64,000 bases of DNA, taken from positions 4,898,001-4,962,000 of the forward strand of contig NZ_CP129613.1 in the NCBI RefSeq assembly GCF_030486405.1, given 5' to 3'. Below, piece by piece: positions 1-8,652 of this stretch. The notes beneath the pieces were generated by a model. That model was given only the letters and a program-made list of their open reading frames with translations, was not told where the DNA came from and did not search any database. Positions within the stretch are counted from its first letter, which is position 1; each line of letters starts with the position of its first letter. The translations under genes were made by a program, and so were the position numbers. Source of the stretch: Mycolicibacterium sp. HK-90. Its GTDB lineage: Bacteria; Actinomycetota; Actinomycetes; Mycobacteriales; Mycobacteriaceae.

Positions 1-470
1 AGACCTCCAAGAGTCAGCTCTTCCACTACTTCCCCGACGGCAAGGACCAGCTGCTGCTCGCGGTCGCCGAGCGCGAGGCGCAGATGGTGCTGGAGGATCA
101 ACAGCCATATCTGGGTGAGCTGACCTCGTGGGCCGCCTGGCAACGCTGGCGTGACGCGGTGGTCGAGCGCTACCGCAGGCAGGGCCAGAGCTGCCCGTTG
201 AGCCTGTTGATGTCGGAGATCGGACGCACCACCCCCGGCGCCCAGGCGGTCACCAAAGCCCTGCTGCGCCAGTGGCACGACGAGATCGCCGCCGGGATCC
301 GGCACATGCAGTCGCAGGGCAAGATCGCCACCGATCTGGACGCCGACCGGGTCGGTGCTGCACTGCTGGCCGGAATCCAGGGCGGCGTCAGCGTGATGCT
401 GGCATCGGGCGACCTGAGCTATCTCGAGTCCGCGCTGGACGTCGGAATCGCGATGCTGCGCCGCGGTTAG
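1..470 (+). CDS. TetR-family regulator, 5'-truncated by window edge
   Basis: The frame is already open at the window edge. It begins in the recognition helix of a TetR DNA-binding domain (SKSQLFHYFPDGKDQLL, about residues 3-19 of what is visible), so the true start lies upstream. The remaining roughly 135 residues form the helical ligand-binding and dimerisation domain (TetR_C type), including RWRDAVVERYRRQGQSCPLSLL and a C-terminal IQGGVSVMLASGD stretch. It ends at the TAG at 468-470 and overlaps the 3' end of the convergent acyltransferase by a few bases. The regulated target cannot be told from here because the neighbouring gene on the 5' side is outside the window. Confidence 0.85.
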   Translation, partial: TSKSQLFHYFPDGKDQLLLAVAEREAQMVLEDQQPYLGELTSWAAWQRWRDAVVERYRRQGQSCPLSLLMSEIGRTTPGAQAVTKALLRQWHDEIAAGIRHMQSQGKIATDLDADRVGAALLAGIQGGVSVMLASGDLSYLESALDVGIAMLRRG

Positions 471-1723
471 CCGCCGAGCTCGGCCTCCAGGCGGGCCACA
501 TACGCGTCGATGTCGCCGACCGCCGACTGCGCGGCGTGCACACTGACGGCCACGGTCTCGCCGATGCCGTGCACGCCGTGGGTCAGGCCCATCATGAGCG
601 AGAGCGACGGGTATCCGGCGGTCACCACCACCCCGGCAGTTCCGAACCGCAGGTCGGCGGCTCCTCGGTTGACGCTGGACACCACCGTGTTGCCGGTTAC
701 CGTCGGGGCGCGCACTGTCGGATCGAATTGCGCCACCCCCCAACGCAACAACGGTGCGGGGGTCGCCGCGAACGCCCGGCCGCCCGCGACCATCCCCGGA
801 TGCGCCGCCCGCCGGCGTCGGTCGGCGAAGTCGGCCGCGATGCGCGAGATGCGTTCGTCGCCGGCCAATTCGGGATACAGGCCGATGCCGACGTTGCCGA
901 AATGGTTGTGGGCGAGCCGCTCCCCCGCCTTGGCCATCGGCACCTCGGCGCCGAGTTCGGCGGTATCGTCGCCGAACTCACGCAGGTGCGCGCCCAACGC
1001 CGAGGAGACGGCTGCCAGCACCCCGATGGTCACGGTCGGGCCGGGTATCTGGCAGCGACGCCGGATGATCGTGCGGATCCAGCGTCGTCCCGCCGGTTCG
1101 GTGTTGCTGTGCATCACCGGGCGCGACGGCGCCTGGGCCGGCACCGCGCCGGATTCGGTGTCGCGCATCAGATCGCGGTGAGTACGGGCAGCCTGCACCG
1201 CACGCCATGGCAACCGGGCCGGCGCAAACCGCTGCGACGGCACCGGGACGATCTCACCGGGCCGGCCGAACAGCCAGGCGGCCAGCGCCGAGGCCCGGGT
1301 GCCGTCGGCAAGGGCATGCGAGACCTGGAGCACCGCGACGGTACCGGGACCGGTTTCGGCACCGGGAACCCCGCGGACCCGGGCGAACACGTGCAGACGC
1401 CACGGAGCGACGGTGGCGTCGAGCTGGTGATCGGCCAGCCCGGCAACGGCGTCCAGACACTCGTTCCAGTCGAGTTCGCCGTCGTATCTGGCGAACTGGT
1501 CGTCACCCACCGGCCGCGGCGCCCAGGCCGGATAGGTCAGCCGGCAGTCGTCGCGAACCCGCACGCCCAGATCCGGGCAGCGTTGCGCGCGGCCGCGGAC
1601 CTCGGCTGTCGCGGCATCCAGGTCGGCGGCCACACCGTCGAATCCGTAGAGCAGGAACTGATCGTTGGGAAGTTTGGCCGACATCCACCAGTTCTGGGCA
1701 TCGATTGCGGCCAGCCGGCGCAC
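467..1723 (-). CDS. WS/DGAT-like acyltransferase family protein
   Basis: This 418-residue protein resembles the wax-ester synthase/diacylglycerol acyltransferase (WS/DGAT, condensation-domain fold) family that is expanded in mycobacteria. The catalytic motif reads SHALADG with H136 and D140, a variant of HHxxxDG with the first His replaced by Ser. An APWRLHVF segment at about 107 corresponds to the PLW motif, and GNTVVSSVNRG near residue 335 resembles the family ND motif. It starts with a GTG 3 nt after the stop of the upstream hydrolase, so the two genes are probably co-transcribed. The loss of the first motif His and the shorter length (family members are usually about 450-480 residues) make genuine triacylglycerol synthase activity uncertain; another acyl-transfer role is possible. 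Confidence 0.7.
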   Translation of the reverse strand: MRRLAAIDAQNWWMSAKLPNDQFLLYGFDGVAADLDAATAEVRGRAQRCPDLGVRVRDDCRLTYPAWAPRPVGDDQFARYDGELDWNECLDAVAGLADHQLDATVAPWRLHVFARVRGVPGAETGPGTVAVLQVSHALADGTRASALAAWLFGRPGEIVPVPSQRFAPARLPWRAVQAARTHRDLMRDTESGAVPAQAPSRPVMHSNTEPAGRRWIRTIIRRRCQIPGPTVTIGVLAAVSSALGAHLREFGDDTAELGAEVPMAKAGERLAHNHFGNVGIGLYPELAGDERISRIAADFADRRRRAAHPGMVAGGRAFAATPAPLLRWGVAQFDPTVRAPTVTGNTVVSSVNRGAADLRFGTAGVVVTAGYPSLSLMMGLTHGVHGIGETVAVSVHAAQSAVGDIDAYVARLEAELGG

Positions 1724-1726
1724 CGG

Positions 1727-2638
1727 TCAGCTCCTCCCGGGGCTACCGACGAAATCGACGATGTGCTTCGCGACCACGTCCGGCTGCTCGAGCTGCAGGA
1801 AGTGACCGGCATGCTCGACGATGTTCACCGCGCTGTCCGGCGGCAGCACCTTCTGCACCCAATGGGCGTAATCCGGTGTCGCGCAGCCGTCGTCGGTGCC
1901 GTGCAGATACAGCGTCGGCACCACCGGCGCAGACAACCAGTACTGGTGCAACTCGGCGTACTGCGGCGGCGGCTTGGTGAGCCGGATCGTGGCCCGGTAG
2001 TACCCGAGGGCAGCACGCCACCGGTCCCGGGCCCCGATGGCGGCGTCGACGTGACGTACATCCTCGGCGGCGTCGTAACCGGGTGACCACAGCTTCCACA
2101 GTCGGGGCACCACCCACGACGCGGAACGGTCTGGCAGCCAGGGCAATTGGAAGTACATCATGTACCAGCTGCGCAGCATCTGGTGCGGCAGCTTGGCCAT
2201 CAGCTTGCCGGCCTCGGGCACCCGGCCCAGCGGTTGGAACGAGGCAGGCGGAGGCACGGACATGATCACGGTCTTGGCGAACGCGTTGTCCGGCATCGCG
2301 GCCAGACCCGCTGCCGCGATGGCACCCCAGTCGTGCCCGATCAGGACGTCCTCACCGGTCGGCCCGGCCGCCTGCAGGACACGCAACGCATCGTCCATCA
2401 ACGCGCCGACGTGATAGCTGCCGTCGGTGGGGATCGATGACGGCACATAGCCACGGAGAAAAGGCGCCACCACTTTCCAGCCGGCCTCGGCCAACGCCGG
2501 GGCGACCTTGCGCCATCCATAGGCCGTATCGGGAAAGCCGTGCAGGCACAACGCAACCGGGCCGTCCTCGGGGCCCCACACCAGCGCCCGCAGCTGCACC
2601 GCGGGGGTGGCGACATCGATCCAGCGTGGCTCGGTCAC
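1727..2638 (-). CDS. Alpha/beta hydrolase, epoxide-hydrolase-like
   Basis: A 303-residue alpha/beta hydrolase. The oxyanion motif HGFPDTAYGW lies at about residue 33, the nucleophile elbow is GHDWGA with Asp as nucleophile (as in epoxide hydrolases and haloalkane dehalogenases rather than Ser esterases), and the catalytic His is in EHAGHFLQLEQPD near the C-terminus. The cap domain carries Tyr-rich segments (SWYMMYFQLPWLP) expected for epoxide ring activation. The start overlaps the stop of the preceding Mce-associated gene by 4 nt (ATGA), and the stop is 3 nt from the WS/DGAT-like gene, so the minus-strand genes from 4082 down to 467 look like one transcription unit. Mycobacteria encode several Eph paralogues; I cannot say which this matches. 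Confidence 0.8.
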   Translation of the reverse strand: MTEPRWIDVATPAVQLRALVWGPEDGPVALCLHGFPDTAYGWRKVAPALAEAGWKVVAPFLRGYVPSSIPTDGSYHVGALMDDALRVLQAAGPTGEDVLIGHDWGAIAAAGLAAMPDNAFAKTVIMSVPPPASFQPLGRVPEAGKLMAKLPHQMLRSWYMMYFQLPWLPDRSASWVVPRLWKLWSPGYDAAEDVRHVDAAIGARDRWRAALGYYRATIRLTKPPPQYAELHQYWLSAPVVPTLYLHGTDDGCATPDYAHWVQKVLPPDSAVNIVEHAGHFLQLEQPDVVAKHIVDFVGSPGRS

Positions 2639-3423
2639 AGCGGCACCGGCTCATACTCGGACATCAGCCACCGGTCTCCCTCTTTGACCATGGTGGCCCG
2701 TGCCACCGACGGCGTTCTCTGCGGCATCTGCCCTCCGACCTGCACGGCCTGGTTGACGTACAGCACCAACTCGGCGCTGTTGGGCTCGGCGCTCACCACC
2801 GCAATCTCCGGCACGTCGGCGACCGCGGCGATCTGCTGCGCCTGTGCCGCCGGGATGATGTCGTTGATCATCGCGGTGTAGCTGCCGAGGAAGTTGCCGG
2901 TCAACCGCTCACGGACCGCATTGAGCTGCTCCGCAACGGTTTCGGTCTCGTACGACAGCATCTGGACGGTGATGTCCCTGGCCGCCTCGACGGATTCGGC
3001 CCGGGCGGTGTCACTGGCCTCGGACGAGACGATCTGCCACCGCAACACCGCGGCCGCCACCGCCAATACCAGTGCGACGGTGGCCAGCACGGCCGGCAGG
3101 CTGACTCGCGAGCCGGTGCGGACCGGTGGTTGGGCCTCGGCCGGCTCTGCTGCTGCGGGCGGCTCCTCGGTGTCTTCGGCCGGCTCCTCGGTGTCTTCGG
3201 CCGGCTCCGTGTCCGCGACCAAGTCTTTTACCTCGGTGTCCGCGGGCGTTTCAGCCGTTACTGCCTCTTCGGGCGTGGGGTTTTCGGGGCCGGACTCCTG
3301 GGCGGTGGGCTCCTCGGAGATGCCCTCTGTCACCTCTGCGGGCGCTGTCCGCTCGGCACCCTCGACCGGATCCGCCGCCGCCTTCCGCCGCCCGGCCGGT
3401 GGCATCTTGTGCCGGCCGCTCAC
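2635..3423 (-). CDS. Mce-associated membrane protein
   Basis: A protein of about 262 residues with the architecture of mycobacterial Mce-associated (Mam/Mas) proteins: an acidic, low-complexity N-terminal cytoplasmic region, one transmembrane helix (VSLPAVLATVALVLAVAAAV), then an outer domain of about 140 residues. A GTG start is chosen because it overlaps the upstream stop as GTGA; an ATG at 3405 is the alternative. The acidic region contains a 21-bp perfect tandem duplication (3161-3202) giving two PAEDTEE units. It pairs with the next gene, as these proteins commonly do. No mce operon is visible in the window, so any link to a lipid-import complex is inferred from the family only. Confidence 0.75.
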   Translation of the reverse strand: MSGRHKMPPAGRRKAAADPVEGAERTAPAEVTEGISEEPTAQESGPENPTPEEAVTAETPADTEVKDLVADTEPAEDTEEPAEDTEEPPAAAEPAEAQPPVRTGSRVSLPAVLATVALVLAVAAAVLRWQIVSSEASDTARAESVEAARDITVQMLSYETETVAEQLNAVRERLTGNFLGSYTAMINDIIPAAQAQQIAAVADVPEIAVVSAEPNSAELVLYVNQAVQVGGQMPQRTPSVARATMVKEGDRWLMSEYEPVPL

Positions 3424-4082
3424 TGGATGAACTCCACGTTGGAAACCTTCGCCTTGCCCTCGATGTCCTGCACCGTCAACACCATCCGCCACACCTGCGG
3501 CTTCTGCTCGGGCACGCCCGCGTTGGTGGACCGGACCGTGACCGAGACGAGAACGTTGGCCTCGCCGCCCGAGTAGGACTGCAGCCCCGACGCGGTGACG
3601 GTGCCCTCGGACTTCGATTTGATCTGTTTGACCACGTCGAGGAACGACGTCGACCGCTTCTGGAAATCGTCGTAGAACCGGCCGGTGGAGCTGTCCAGCA
3701 CGCGCTGGACGTCGGCCTCGGCGTGCTCCCAGTTGATGGTGGTCAGGTTCAGCGCTCCCTGCCGCGCGGTGTCCACGAACATGTCGCGTCGTTGCTGTTC
3801 GCGTTGAACCTCATAGAACTGGTAGCCCAGCCAACCGGTCAGTGCCACGAGCGCGACGACGAGCACTCCACCGACGAGCCCGGCCGTCGGCGTGGGCAGG
3901 AACCGTCGCCGCTTCGGCGGGCCCTCATCCGCTTCCCCGGCCTCGTCCTGGGCCGCTCCGGCGTCACCCGCCGGGTCGTTGTCAACCGTGGCTTCTGGAG
4001 CCTCCGGCTCTGGGGCGGACTGGCTCGACTCCTCGGTCCCGGTCGGCTCGACCGGCTCGGCGTCGGCGCTGTCGTCTGCCAT
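3420..4082 (-). CDS. Mce-associated membrane protein
   Basis: A 220-residue protein with the same plan as its downstream partner. It has an acidic N-terminus rich in Glu/Pro/Ala, a basic stop-transfer stretch (PPKRRRF), a transmembrane helix (TAGLVGGVLVVALVALTGWLGYQF) and a periplasmic domain containing the conserved DTARQGALNLTTINW and GRFYDDFQKRSTSF segments typical of Mce-associated proteins. The ATG at 4082 is preceded by a good GAGGAG ribosome site at 8-9 nt; a longer frame upstream lacks one. The stop overlaps the next start (GTGA), so translation is probably coupled. In the family such proteins stabilise Mce lipid transporters (OmamA is an example), but no transporter genes are nearby. 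Confidence 0.8.
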   Translation of the reverse strand: MADDSADAEPVEPTGTEESSQSAPEPEAPEATVDNDPAGDAGAAQDEAGEADEGPPKRRRFLPTPTAGLVGGVLVVALVALTGWLGYQFYEVQREQQRRDMFVDTARQGALNLTTINWEHAEADVQRVLDSSTGRFYDDFQKRSTSFLDVVKQIKSKSEGTVTASGLQSYSGGEANVLVSVTVRSTNAGVPEQKPQVWRMVLTVQDIEGKAKVSNVEFIQ

Positions 4083-4162
4083 ACATCTGCTCCTCGGTGG
4101 CACTGCGTGTCGCGTGCGATGGGCGCGCGTGCGGTCCAACGTACGTGGCACCCGTCACACCG

Positions 4163-4771
4163 TCATAGGGTGGGCGCCCCGACCGCGCGCAGCGCAAAGT
4201 CCACAACCTCGGCCTGCGCGATCTCGCACTCGCCGTCGGAACACAGTCGCGACATCGAATGGCTGACCATCGCGCCGATGGCGACCGCATCCTGTTCGGG
4301 CTTGGCCAGCGGAAATGAGCCGTCGTCCAGGCCGCGACGCAGAATCGCCGCCAATGACCGCTCACGGTCGGCGTGCCACTGCTCACGGGCCGCGCGATAG
4401 CCCTTGGCCGCGCGGACCTCGTCGGAATCGAGGACCGTCATGTGCATGTTCAGCCGCGCGTCCTGCAACAGGCCGAAAATCTGGCCGAGCCAGACCCGCA
4501 GCTGATCGGCGGGAGGGCCGTCGTACCGGGCGGCGATCTGATCGAGACGGCGGGCCAGGGAGTCGCCCTCACCTCTCATCATCGCCAGGAACAACGCGTC
4601 CTTCGACTCGAAGTGCCGGTAGAACGCGCGCGTCGACAATCCGGCCCTGGCCAGCACCGCAGCCACCGGCACCGCCCCGCTGTGCGGCTCGGAGAGGCAG
4701 TCGAAGGCAGCCTCGATGATGGCGTCGCGTTCACCCGCGTCGCCCACGCCGTGACCCGCCTCGGTCTGCAC
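4163..4771 (-). CDS. TetR-family transcriptional regulator
   Basis: A 202-residue TetR-type repressor. The N-terminal helix-turn-helix includes GAVPVAAVLARAGLSTRAFYRHFESKDALFLAMM at about residues 33-66, followed by an all-helical effector domain. A GTG start (VQTEAGHGVGD) is chosen because the frame further upstream reads antisense through the divergent hydrolase. It is transcribed away from the alpha/beta hydrolase at 4871, and the roughly 100-bp gap contains an 8-bp palindrome TTCTAGAA (4781-4788), a possible but unproven operator. A role in controlling the hydrolase/kinase-aminotransferase pair is the simplest inference. Confidence 0.85.
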   Translation of the reverse strand: MQTEAGHGVGDAGERDAIIEAAFDCLSEPHSGAVPVAAVLARAGLSTRAFYRHFESKDALFLAMMRGEGDSLARRLDQIAARYDGPPADQLRVWLGQIFGLLQDARLNMHMTVLDSDEVRAAKGYRAAREQWHADRERSLAAILRRGLDDGSFPLAKPEQDAVAIGAMVSHSMSRLCSDGECEIAQAEVVDFALRAVGAPTL

Positions 4772-4870
4772 GGTTGCCGATTCTAGAAATTCCGCACCGC
4801 ACCGGGTCGCAGTTACGACGAAAACCCCTCTGGGTAACGTGACTTCCCGGGGGTGCCGAGAGGAGTGTCC

Positions 4871-5743
4871 GTGAGCAGCGGGAAAACCGAGCGAACAGAA
4901 TCGCGCACCGTCACGTTCCGCGGCGTCGACGACCTGAACCTGGTCGGGGACGAGTGGAACCGGGACGCCCCGACTGCTGCCGACAGACCGACGATCGTGC
5001 TGTTGCACGGCGGTGGCCAGAACCGGTTCTCCTGGAAGAACACCGGCCAGATCCTGGCCGACCGCGGCTGGCACGTGATCGCACTGGACGCGCGTGGCCA
5101 CGGCGACAGCGACCGCTCGCCCAGCGCGAACTATTCGGTGGAAGCGCTGTCCGCCGATGTGCAGCACGTGCTCTATCAGATCGGCCGCCCGGTGGTGCTG
5201 ATCGGCGCCAGTATGGGCGGGCTGACCAGCATCCTGGCCTCCCACGAGGCGGGCCCGGAACTGGTCACCAAGCTGATCCTGGTCGACGTCGTGCCGCGGT
5301 TCGAGAAGAGCGGCAGTGCACGCATCCGCGAGTTCATGTTCACCAACGTGGATGGGTTCGATTCCCTGGAGCAGGCGGCCGAGGCCGTCGCCGGGTACCT
5401 GCCGCACCGCACCAAACCACGCAGCCCCGAGGGGCTGAAGAAGAACCTGCGGCTGCGCGACGGACGCTGGTACTGGCACTGGGATCCGGCCTTCCTCACC
5501 AAACCCGAGGACGATCCGTTCATGCGGGTGGAGAAGCTGGAACAGGCCGCGATGAACCTGACCATCCCGATCCTGCTGATCCGCGGCAAGCTGTCCGATG
5601 TGGTGAGCCCCGAGGGCGTTCAGGACTTCCTGCAGAAGGTGCCTGCCGCCGAGTTCGTCGAGTTGTCGGACGCGGGACACACCGCCGCCGGTGACGACAA
5701 CGACGCGTTCACCGAGGTGGTCGTGGAGTTCGTCGGCCGGTGA
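4871..5743 (+). CDS. Alpha/beta hydrolase
   Basis: A 290-residue alpha/beta hydrolase with a full Ser-His-Asp set: oxyanion loop LLHGGGQNRFSW, nucleophile elbow GASMGG, an acidic residue in the SDVVSPEG loop, and His in DAGHTAAGDDND. The GTG at 4871 is chosen because GAGAGGAG lies at a suitable distance upstream; a GTG 18 nt earlier is in frame but has no such site. The stop overlaps the next gene's GTG by 4 nt, which couples it to the kinase-aminotransferase fusion. Substrate unknown; an esterase or lactonase acting in the same pathway as the fusion is a reasonable guess only. Confidence 0.85.
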   Translation: MSSGKTERTESRTVTFRGVDDLNLVGDEWNRDAPTAADRPTIVLLHGGGQNRFSWKNTGQILADRGWHVIALDARGHGDSDRSPSANYSVEALSADVQHVLYQIGRPVVLIGASMGGLTSILASHEAGPELVTKLILVDVVPRFEKSGSARIREFMFTNVDGFDSLEQAAEAVAGYLPHRTKPRSPEGLKKNLRLRDGRWYWHWDPAFLTKPEDDPFMRVEKLEQAAMNLTIPILLIRGKLSDVVSPEGVQDFLQKVPAAEFVELSDAGHTAAGDDNDAFTEVVVEFVGR

Positions 5744-8652
5744 GCGGCGAGCGCGACACCGTCGGTTTCAACTTCCTGCGCGAGCCCGAACTGCCGGCTC
5801 CTCAGGTCGGCGAAGCACAGGCCGCCGACCTCCTGGCCACCCACTACGGCCTGACCGGCGACGTGAAATCGCTGGGCAGCCAACAGGACAGGAATTTCCT
5901 GGTCGGCGGCGACCCGATCACCGGAGTACTGAAAATCGCCAACCCGGCGTTCAACGAGACCGAGCTGACGGCCCAGGAGTTGGCCGCCGACCTGATCGCC
6001 CAGGCCGAGCCAACGGTGCGGGTCGCCCAGTCGTTGCCGAATCTGCGCGGCGAGAAGCTCACCGCGGTAACAGGTTTGGATCTCGACCAGGCGCATGCCC
6101 GGCTGCTGCGGTATCTGCCCGGCGGCGCCCTGATCGAATTCGGGTACCTCTCGCCTGCCACGGTCGCCGAGCTCGGCGCACTCGCCGGGCGGGTCAGCCG
6201 GGCACTGGCCGGGTTCGACCATCCCGGCCTGGACCGCATCCTGCAATGGGACCTGCGCTACGGCGCCGACGTGGTCAGCCGACTCGCCGATCACGTCGAC
6301 GACGCGGCGGCGCGGTCCCGGCTCCGGGCCGCCGCCGAACAAGCCTGGTCCCGCATCGCACCGCTGGCCGACGCGCTGCCCCGGCAAGCCGTGCACATGG
6401 ACCTCACCGACGCCAACGTGGTGGTCACACGGGATGCCGGCGGTGCGGTGCATCCCGACGGGATCATCGACTTCGGCGACCTGTCCGACAGCTGGGCCGT
6501 GGGCGAACTGGCCATCACGCTGTCCTCGGTGCTGCAGCATCCCGGTGCCGATCCGGCCACTGTGCTGCCCGGTGTCAGGGCCTTCCACGCTATCCGTCCG
6601 CTGAGCCTCGCGGAGGCAGAAGCGTTGTGGCCGTTGCTGGTTCTGCGGACCGCAGTGCTGATCGTCAGCGGAGCGCACCAGAAGAGTTTCGACCCGGACA
6701 ACGACTACCTGACCGAGCAGGCCGACGGCGAATGGCAGATGTTCGAGCGCGCCACCTCGGTGCCGATCGATGTGATGACCGCGCTCATCACCGCCGACCT
6801 CCGCCTGGCCGCACCACCCGCGCCGGTGCGGGTGCGCCCGATGATCACTCCGTCGCCGGCGGTGACGCTGGACCTGTCCGCGACCTCCGATGCCCTGGAC
6901 GGCGCCTTCACCCCCGGCGGCTGGGTCGAACCGGACGTCGAGGACCAATTGGCCAGGGCGGCAATCGAAGCCGGTGCGGCGTTGGCGGTGACCCGGTTCG
7001 GACAACCGCGGATCTCGCTCGCCCCGGCGCTGAGCCAGGACGAGCCTGAAGTGGTCGCGACCGGAATCACCATGTGGCCGGCCGATCGGGTGGAGTTCGC
7101 CGCCCCGTTCGACGGTGAGGTGATTGACCGGACTCCGGATTCCGTGACCTTCCGTGGCGCCGAGTACGAGGTGACGCTCTCTGGAATCACCACGGCCGAC
7201 AGCTTTTTGGGTATCGCCGAACCTGGCCGTCGGGTGCATGTGGCACTGCGCCCCGTCGGATCACCCCCGGCCCCAGAACTGACCACGCCCGCGTTGGCGC
7301 CGGGATGGCTGGCGTACAGCCGTGACCCGGGGCCGCTGCTCGGATTGCCGGAGTCGGAGGCGCCGGTCGCGGACGCCGATCTCATGATCCGGCGCGACCG
7401 CGCCTTCGCGCCGGTGCAGGAGCACTACTACCGTCGGCCACCGCGCATCGAGCGGGGCTGGCGGCATTTCCTGATGTCCACCAGCGGGCGCTGCTACCTC
7501 GACATGGTCAACAACGTCACGGTGCTGGGCCACGCCCATCCTCGAGTCGCGGCGGCCGCGGATCGTCAGCTGCGCAAGCTGAACACCAACTCGCGGTTCA
7601 ACTATGCGTCCGTCGTCGAGTTCAGCGAACGCCTCGCCGGACTCCTGCCCGATCCGCTGGACACGGTGTTCCTGGTCAACTCCGGATCGGAGGCCAGCGA
7701 TCTGGCCCTGCGGTTGGCGATCGCGGCGGCCGGCCGACCTGATGTGGTGGCCATGCGCGAGGCCTACCACGGTTGGACCTACGGCACCGACGCCGTGTCG
7801 ACCTCCACCGCCGACAACCCGAATGCGCTTACCACCCGCCCGGATTGGGTGCACACCGTCGAATCTCCCAACAGTTTCCGCGGCAAGTACCGCGGTGACG
7901 AGGTCGGCCGCTACGCCGTGGACGCGGTAACCCAGATCGAGGGGTTGATCGCCGCCGGTCGCGCTCCGGCGGCGTTCATCTGCGAGACGGTGTACGGCAA
8001 CGCCGGCGGCATGGCGCTGCCCGACGACTACCTCCGGCAGATCTACGCCACGGTCCGCGGGGCCGGCGGCTACGCCGTCGCCGACGAGGTGCAGGTGGGG
8101 TACGGCCGGCTCGGCGAATGGTTCTGGGGTTTCCATCAGCAGGGCGTGGTCCCCGACATCGTGTCGATGGCGAAGTCGGTGGGCAACGGATATCCACTGG
8201 GCGCCGTGGTCACCAGCCGCGAGATCGCCGACGCGTTCCGCAGCCAGGGCTATTTCTTCTCCTCCACCGGTGGCAGCCCGCTCTCGTGTGCGATCGGTAT
8301 GACGGTGCTCGACGTACTGAACGACGAAGGGCTGCAAGCCAACGCGGCCCGCGTCGGCGCCCACCTGAAGACGCGGCTACAAGAACTCGCCGAACGGCAT
8401 CCGATCATCGGCACCGTGCACGGGGTCGGCTTGTATCTCGGCGTCGAGATGATCCGGGACCCACAGACCCTGGAGCCCGCCACCGAGGAGACCGCACTCA
8501 TCTGCGACCGGATGCTCGAGCTCGGGGTGATCATCCAGCCGACCGGCGATCACCAGAACATCCTGAAGACCAAGCCTCCGTTGTGCATCGACGTCGAGGC
8601 GGCCGATTTCTACGTCGACGCCCTGGATCGGGTGCTGACCGAGGGCTGGTGA
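5740..8652 (+). CDS. APH-type kinase fused to class III PLP aminotransferase/phospho-lyase
   Basis: A 970-residue multidomain protein. Residues about 30-330 form an aminoglycoside-phosphotransferase (APH/choline kinase fold) domain with the catalytic loop HMDLTDANVV at about 219 and the metal-binding IDFGD at about 243. Residues about 430-500 (APFDGEVIDRTPDSVTFRG and on) resemble a degenerate peptidase-M23/barrel-sandwich linker. Residues about 540-970 are a class III aminotransferase-fold enzyme with the PLP lysine K812 in SMAKSVGNGYPLG and the acidic DEVQVGYGR upstream. In animals the separate kinase AGPHD1 and phospho-lyases AGXT2L1/L2 phosphorylate hydroxylysine and eliminate phosphate and ammonia from phospho-amines. 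By analogy this fusion could do both steps on one amino-alcohol; the substrate is not visible. It starts with GTGA overlap on the hydrolase. Confidence 0.85.
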   Translation: MSGERDTVGFNFLREPELPAPQVGEAQAADLLATHYGLTGDVKSLGSQQDRNFLVGGDPITGVLKIANPAFNETELTAQELAADLIAQAEPTVRVAQSLPNLRGEKLTAVTGLDLDQAHARLLRYLPGGALIEFGYLSPATVAELGALAGRVSRALAGFDHPGLDRILQWDLRYGADVVSRLADHVDDAAARSRLRAAAEQAWSRIAPLADALPRQAVHMDLTDANVVVTRDAGGAVHPDGIIDFGDLSDSWAVGELAITLSSVLQHPGADPATVLPGVRAFHAIRPLSLAEAEALWPLLVLRTAVLIVSGAHQKSFDPDNDYLTEQADGEWQMFERATSVPIDVMTALITADLRLAAPPAPVRVRPMITPSPAVTLDLSATSDALDGAFTPGGWVEPDVEDQLARAAIEAGAALAVTRFGQPRISLAPALSQDEPEVVATGITMWPADRVEFAAPFDGEVIDRTPDSVTFRGAEYEVTLSGITTADSFLGIAEPGRRVHVALRPVGSPPAPELTTPALAPGWLAYSRDPGPLLGLPESEAPVADADLMIRRDRAFAPVQEHYYRRPPRIERGWRHFLMSTSGRCYLDMVNNVTVLGHAHPRVAAAADRQLRKLNTNSRFNYASVVEFSERLAGLLPDPLDTVFLVNSGSEASDLALRLAIAAAGRPDVVAMREAYHGWTYGTDAVSTSTADNPNALTTRPDWVHTVESPNSFRGKYRGDEVGRYAVDAVTQIEGLIAAGRAPAAFICETVYGNAGGMALPDDYLRQIYATVRGAGGYAVADEVQVGYGRLGEWFWGFHQQGVVPDIVSMAKSVGNGYPLGAVVTSREIADAFRSQGYFFSSTGGSPLSCAIGMTVLDVLNDEGLQANAARVGAHLKTRLQELAERHPIIGTVHGVGLYLGVEMIRDPQTLEPATEETALICDRMLELGVIIQPTGDHQNILKTKPPLCIDVEAADFYVDALDRVLTEGW

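Noticed and set aside
2635..4082. Possible mce operon
   Set aside because: Only the two Mce-associated proteins are present; no MCE-domain, YrbE permease or ATPase genes flank them.
4781..4838. TTCTAGAA palindrome and a GTTAC/GTAAC pair between TetR and hydrolase genes, considered as operators
   Set aside because: Too short or too widely spaced to separate from chance; mentioned only as candidates under the TetR gene.
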